From: Streptomyces sp. WZ-12
Lineage (GTDB): Bacteria > Actinomycetota > Actinomycetes > Streptomycetales > Streptomycetaceae
Length of the DNA: 64,000 bases
NCBI RefSeq assembly: GCF_028898845.1
Contig: NZ_CP118574.1
Span: forward strand, 1 to 64,000
Direction: 5' to 3'
In this document: piece after piece, positions 61,186-64,000 of the stretch
How the letters are laid out: every line of letters starts with the position of its first letter
Position numbering within the stretch: position 1 is the stretch's first letter
The notes under the pieces: model-generated
The model's input: the letters and a program-made list of their open reading frames with translations, nothing else
Database searches by the model: none
What the model was told of the DNA's origin: nothing
Made by a program: the position numbers and the translations under genes

Positions 61186-64000
61186 ATGGCCGAACCACTG
61201 GAGGCGAGCACTCCGCCCGTGCCCGACCCGGGTGAGGGACTCGCCCAGGCCCTGGCCGCCGTTGATCCGGGCAGGCAGCTCGCCGACGTCATGGCGGCCG
61301 TCATGGAGAGCCACGGCGACCGACCGGCCCTCGGCGAACGTGCCAAGGACCCGTCGACGGGGCGCCTCCTCCCGCGGTTCGACACCCTCAGCTACCGCGA
61401 ACTGTGGGCACGCGTCCGTGCGGTCGCTGGCCGGTGGTACCACGACCCGGAGTACCCGTTGGGCGCCGGCGAGCGGCTGTGCACCCTGGGCTTCGCCAGC
61501 GCCGACTACGCCACTCTCGACCTGGCCTGCCTGCACATCGGCGTCGTTGCCGTGCCGTTGCAGTACAGCGCGCCGCCGTCCCAACTCGGGCCGATCATCG
61601 CGGAGTCCGAGCCGCGGGTCTTCGCGACGAGCGTCGAGCACCTGGACACCGCCGTCGCCCTCGCCCTCGACGCCCCCTCGGTCCAGCGCCTGATCGTGTT
61701 CGACCACCGTCCCGAGGACGTCGCCCAGTTCGAGGCCGTGGCGTCCGCCCGGCGGCGCCTGGCCGGGGCGGACAGCCCCGTGGTCGTCGAGTCACTGGCG
61801 GAGGTGATCGAGCAGGGTGCCGCCCTGCCGCCCCCTCCCCTGTTCACCGCCGCACCGGGCGACGACCCGTTGGCGCTGCTGATCTACACCTCCGGCAGCA
61901 CCGGGGCCCCCAAGGGCGCCATGTACACCCAGCGGCTGGTCGGCACCGCGTGGTACGGGTTCAGCTACGGCTCCGCGGACGTGCCCTCGGTCAGCGTCCT
62001 CTACATGCCGCAGAGCCACTTGGCCGGTCGCTACGCGCTGATGGGCTCGCTCGTCCGCGGCGGCGTGGGCTACTTCACCGCGCGGAGCGATCTGTCCACC
62101 CTCTTCGAGGACATCGCGCTGGCCCGCCCCACGGAGCTGACCATGGTTCCCCGCGTCTGCGACATGCTGTTCCAGCAGTACCAGAGCGAACTGGACCGGC
62201 GGGCCGACGAGTCCGGCGACCTCGAAGCGGCGGTCAAGGCGGACCTGCGCGAGAACTTCCTGGGCGGACGCGTCGCCAAGGCGTTCGTCGGCACCGCCCC
62301 GCTCTCGGCCGAGTTGACGGCCTTCGTCGAGTCCTGCCTCGGGTTCCACCTGTACAGCGGGTACGGCTCCACCGAAGCCGGCGGGGTGCTGCTGGACTCG
62401 GTGGTCCAACGTCCGCCGGTGCTCGACTACAAGCTGGCGGACGTCCCGGAACTGGGCTACTACCGCACCGACTCTCCGTACCCGCGCGGAGAGTTGCTGT
62501 TGAAGTCCGAAACCCTCATCCCCGGCTACTACAAGCGCCCCGAGCTCACCGCGGAGATCTTCGACGAGGACGGCTACTACCGCACCGGCGACGTCATGGC
62601 CGAGATCGGGCCGGACCGGCTGGTCTACGTCGACCGCACCAAGGACACCCTGAAGCTGTCCCAGGGAGAGTTCGTGGCGGTCTCCCGCCTGGAAGCCGTC
62701 TTCCTCGGCAGCCCCCTGATCGGACAGATCTACGTGTACGGCAACAGCGAGCGCGCCCACCTGCTCGCGGTGGTGGTGCCCGCCCCGGATGCGCTGACCA
62801 GGTGCGGCGGGGACACCGCCTCGCTCAAGTCGCTGCTCAGCGCGTCGCTCCAGCGCGTCGCCAAGGACGCCGAACTCAACTCGTACGAGATCCCGCGCGA
62901 CTTCCTGATCGAGGCCGAGCCCTTCAGCCCCGAGAACGGCCTGCTCGCCGACAGCCACAAACTGCTCCGCCCCAGGCTCAAGGAGCGCTACGGCGAGGCG
63001 TTGGAACGGCTCTACGCCGAGCTCGCCGAGGGACAGGCCGAGCAACTGCGCACACTGCGGCGGACCGGCGCGGCCCGGCCCGTGGTGGAAACGGTAGGCC
63101 GGGCCGCCCGGGCGCTGCTGGGCAGCGCGCACGACGACCCGAGCCCCGAGGCGCACTTCACCGACCTGGGCGGCGACTCCCTGTCCGCCCTGTCCTTCTC
63201 CCAGCTCCTCCACGACATCTTTCAGGTCGAGGTGCCGGTCGGGGTGGTGATCAGCCCGGCCAACAACCTCGCGCGGGTGGCGGGGTACATCGAGGCGGAA
63301 CGACGCTGCGAGGCGCGGCGCCCCACGTTCGCCTCCGTGCACGGCGAACACAGCACCACGGTCCGCGCCGATGACCTCGCCCTGGAGAAGTTCCTCGACG
63401 CGGACACGCTGGCCGCCGCCCCGACGCTGGCCCGCCCCCGAGGTGCCGTGCGGACCGTCCTGCTCACCGGAGCCAACGGCTACCTCGGCCGGTTCCTGTG
63501 CCTGGAGTGGTTGGCGCGCCTGGCGCCCACGGGCGGCAGGCTGATCTGCGTCGTTCGGGGCAGCAGCGCCGCCGCCGCGGCGCAGCGGCTGGACGCGTCC
63601 TTCGACACCGGAGACGACGAACTACTGTGCCGTTACCGGGAATTGGCGGACGGGACACTGGAGGTGCTCGCGGGGGACATCGCCGAGCCACGCCTCGGGC
63701 TGGACGAGGATGTCTGGCGCCGGCTGACCGAATCGGTGGACCTGATCGTCCACCCGGCCGCCCTCGTCAACCACGTACTGCCGTACCGCCAGTTGTTCGG
63801 CCCCAACGTCGTCGGCACGGCCGAACTGATCCGTTTGGCGCTCACCACCCGGTTGAAGCCCATCAGCTACGTCTCCACCGTCGCCGTGTACCTCGGAGCT
63901 TCGGCCGCGGCGCTTGTTGAGGACGCCGACATCCGCAGCACCAGCCCGACCCGGCGCCTCGACGAGAGCTACGCCAACGGGTACGCCACCAGCAAGTGGG
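61186..64000 (+). CDS. Carboxylic acid reductase (A-T-R), C-terminus cut by window edge
   Basis: 938 residues visible from ATG 61186, with GGAGG upstream. The adenylation domain has [18 protein letters not shown] at about residue 231 and [10 protein letters not shown] and GYYRTGD later. The thiolation serine is Ser665 in LGGDSLSAL. The reductase domain starts at about 755 with [14 protein letters not shown] and has [12 protein letters not shown]. The arrangement is that of Nocardia/Mycobacterium CARs, which convert an acid to an aldehyde with ATP and NADPH. About 250 residues lie outside the window. It probably converts the released polyketide acid to the aldehyde needed for ring closure; an orphan role is less likely given the position. 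Confidence 0.92.
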   Translation, partial: MAEPLEASTPPVPDPGEGLAQALAAVDPGRQLADVMAAVMESHGDRPALGERAKDPSTGRLLPRFDTLSYRELWARVRAVAGRWYHDPEYPLGAGERLCTLGFASADYATLDLACLHIGVVAVPLQYSAPPSQLGPIIAESEPRVFATSVEHLDTAVALALDAPSVQRLIVFDHRPEDVAQFEAVASARRRLAGADSPVVVESLAEVIEQGAALPPPPLFTAAPGDDPLALLIYTSGSTGAPKGAMYTQRLVGTAWYGFSYGSADVPSVSVLYMPQSHLAGRYALMGSLVRGGVGYFTARSDLSTLFEDIALARPTELTMVPRVCDMLFQQYQSELDRRADESGDLEAAVKADLRENFLGGRVAKAFVGTAPLSAELTAFVESCLGFHLYSGYGSTEAGGVLLDSVVQRPPVLDYKLADVPELGYYRTDSPYPRGELLLKSETLIPGYYKRPELTAEIFDEDGYYRTGDVMAEIGPDRLVYVDRTKDTLKLSQGEFVAVSRLEAVFLGSPLIGQIYVYGNSERAHLLAVVVPAPDALTRCGGDTASLKSLLSASLQRVAKDAELNSYEIPRDFLIEAEPFSPENGLLADSHKLLRPRLKERYGEALERLYAELAEGQAEQLRTLRRTGAARPVVETVGRAARALLGSAHDDPSPEAHFTDLGGDSLSALSFSQLLHDIFQVEVPVGVVISPANNLARVAGYIEAERRCEARRPTFASVHGEHSTTVRADDLALEKFLDADTLAAAPTLARPRGAVRTVLLTGANGYLGRFLCLEWLARLAPTGGRLICVVRGSSAAAAAQRLDASFDTGDDELLCRYRELADGTLEVLAGDIAEPRLGLDEDVWRRLTESVDLIVHPAALVNHVLPYRQLFGPNVVGTAELIRLALTTRLKPISYVSTVAVYLGASAAALVEDADIRSTSPTRRLDESYANGYATSKW

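Overview
The window is high-GC DNA from an actinomycete, most likely Streptomyces. Start codons are often GTG and sometimes TTG, start sites carry GGAGG-type ribosome sites, rare TTA leucine codons sit in regulators, and most of the sequence is specialised-metabolite genes. I see no rRNA, tRNA or CRISPR array.

Left part (1-8952, all minus strand): a compact set whose product I cannot name. It holds an amino-acid dehydrogenase cut by the window edge, a PLP cysteine-synthase-like enzyme with CBS domains, a thiamine-diphosphate enzyme, a substrate-binding protein with no visible signal peptide, a sulfotransferase, an EamA exporter and an EgtD-like amino-acid N-methyltransferase. Several stops and starts overlap, so much of it is one coupled operon. 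A decayed transposase (about 9191-9412) separates it from the next block.

Second block (10620-21071, minus strand): the best candidate for an undescribed system. A 55-residue peptide gene with a very strong ribosome site is followed by a radical SAM/SPASM enzyme, a NodU-type carbamoyltransferase, a PhyH-type dioxygenase, an MFS exporter, a thioredoxin-reductase-like flavoenzyme with a CPYC motif, an SGNH hydrolase-like protein, a 60-aa protein, a second carbamoyltransferase and a small one-helix membrane protein. I read it as a ribosomal-peptide pathway in which a peptide is modified by radical chemistry, probably hydroxylated and carbamoylated, then exported.

Middle (21500-34022): accessory genes mixed with broken ones. 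Intact genes include a benzoylformate-decarboxylase-like enzyme, a SUKH protein, an alpha/beta hydrolase with a divergent HTH regulator, a LuxR regulator, an arginine amidinotransferase and a GAP-family membrane protein. Broken copies include a UbiA prenyltransferase, a GAP paralogue, an HhH-domain paralogue and an IS66 transposase.

Right part (34029-64000, cut by the right edge): a trans-AT glutarimide polyketide cluster. A LysR regulator with two TTA codons precedes a free-standing acyltransferase, an ACP, an asparagine-synthetase-like amidotransferase and a 6411-aa five-module PKS without AT domains. Module 2 is KS-B-ACP, the layout expected for building a glutarimide ring by Michael addition. 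The PKS ends in a condensation domain. An old-yellow-enzyme reductase, an SDR, a P450 and a carboxylic acid reductase follow. Tracing the modules gives a chain whose aldehyde could close to a six-membered ring with the oxygenation of actiphenol and cycloheximide, so I infer that family. The module-4 methyl group is not accounted for in cis.
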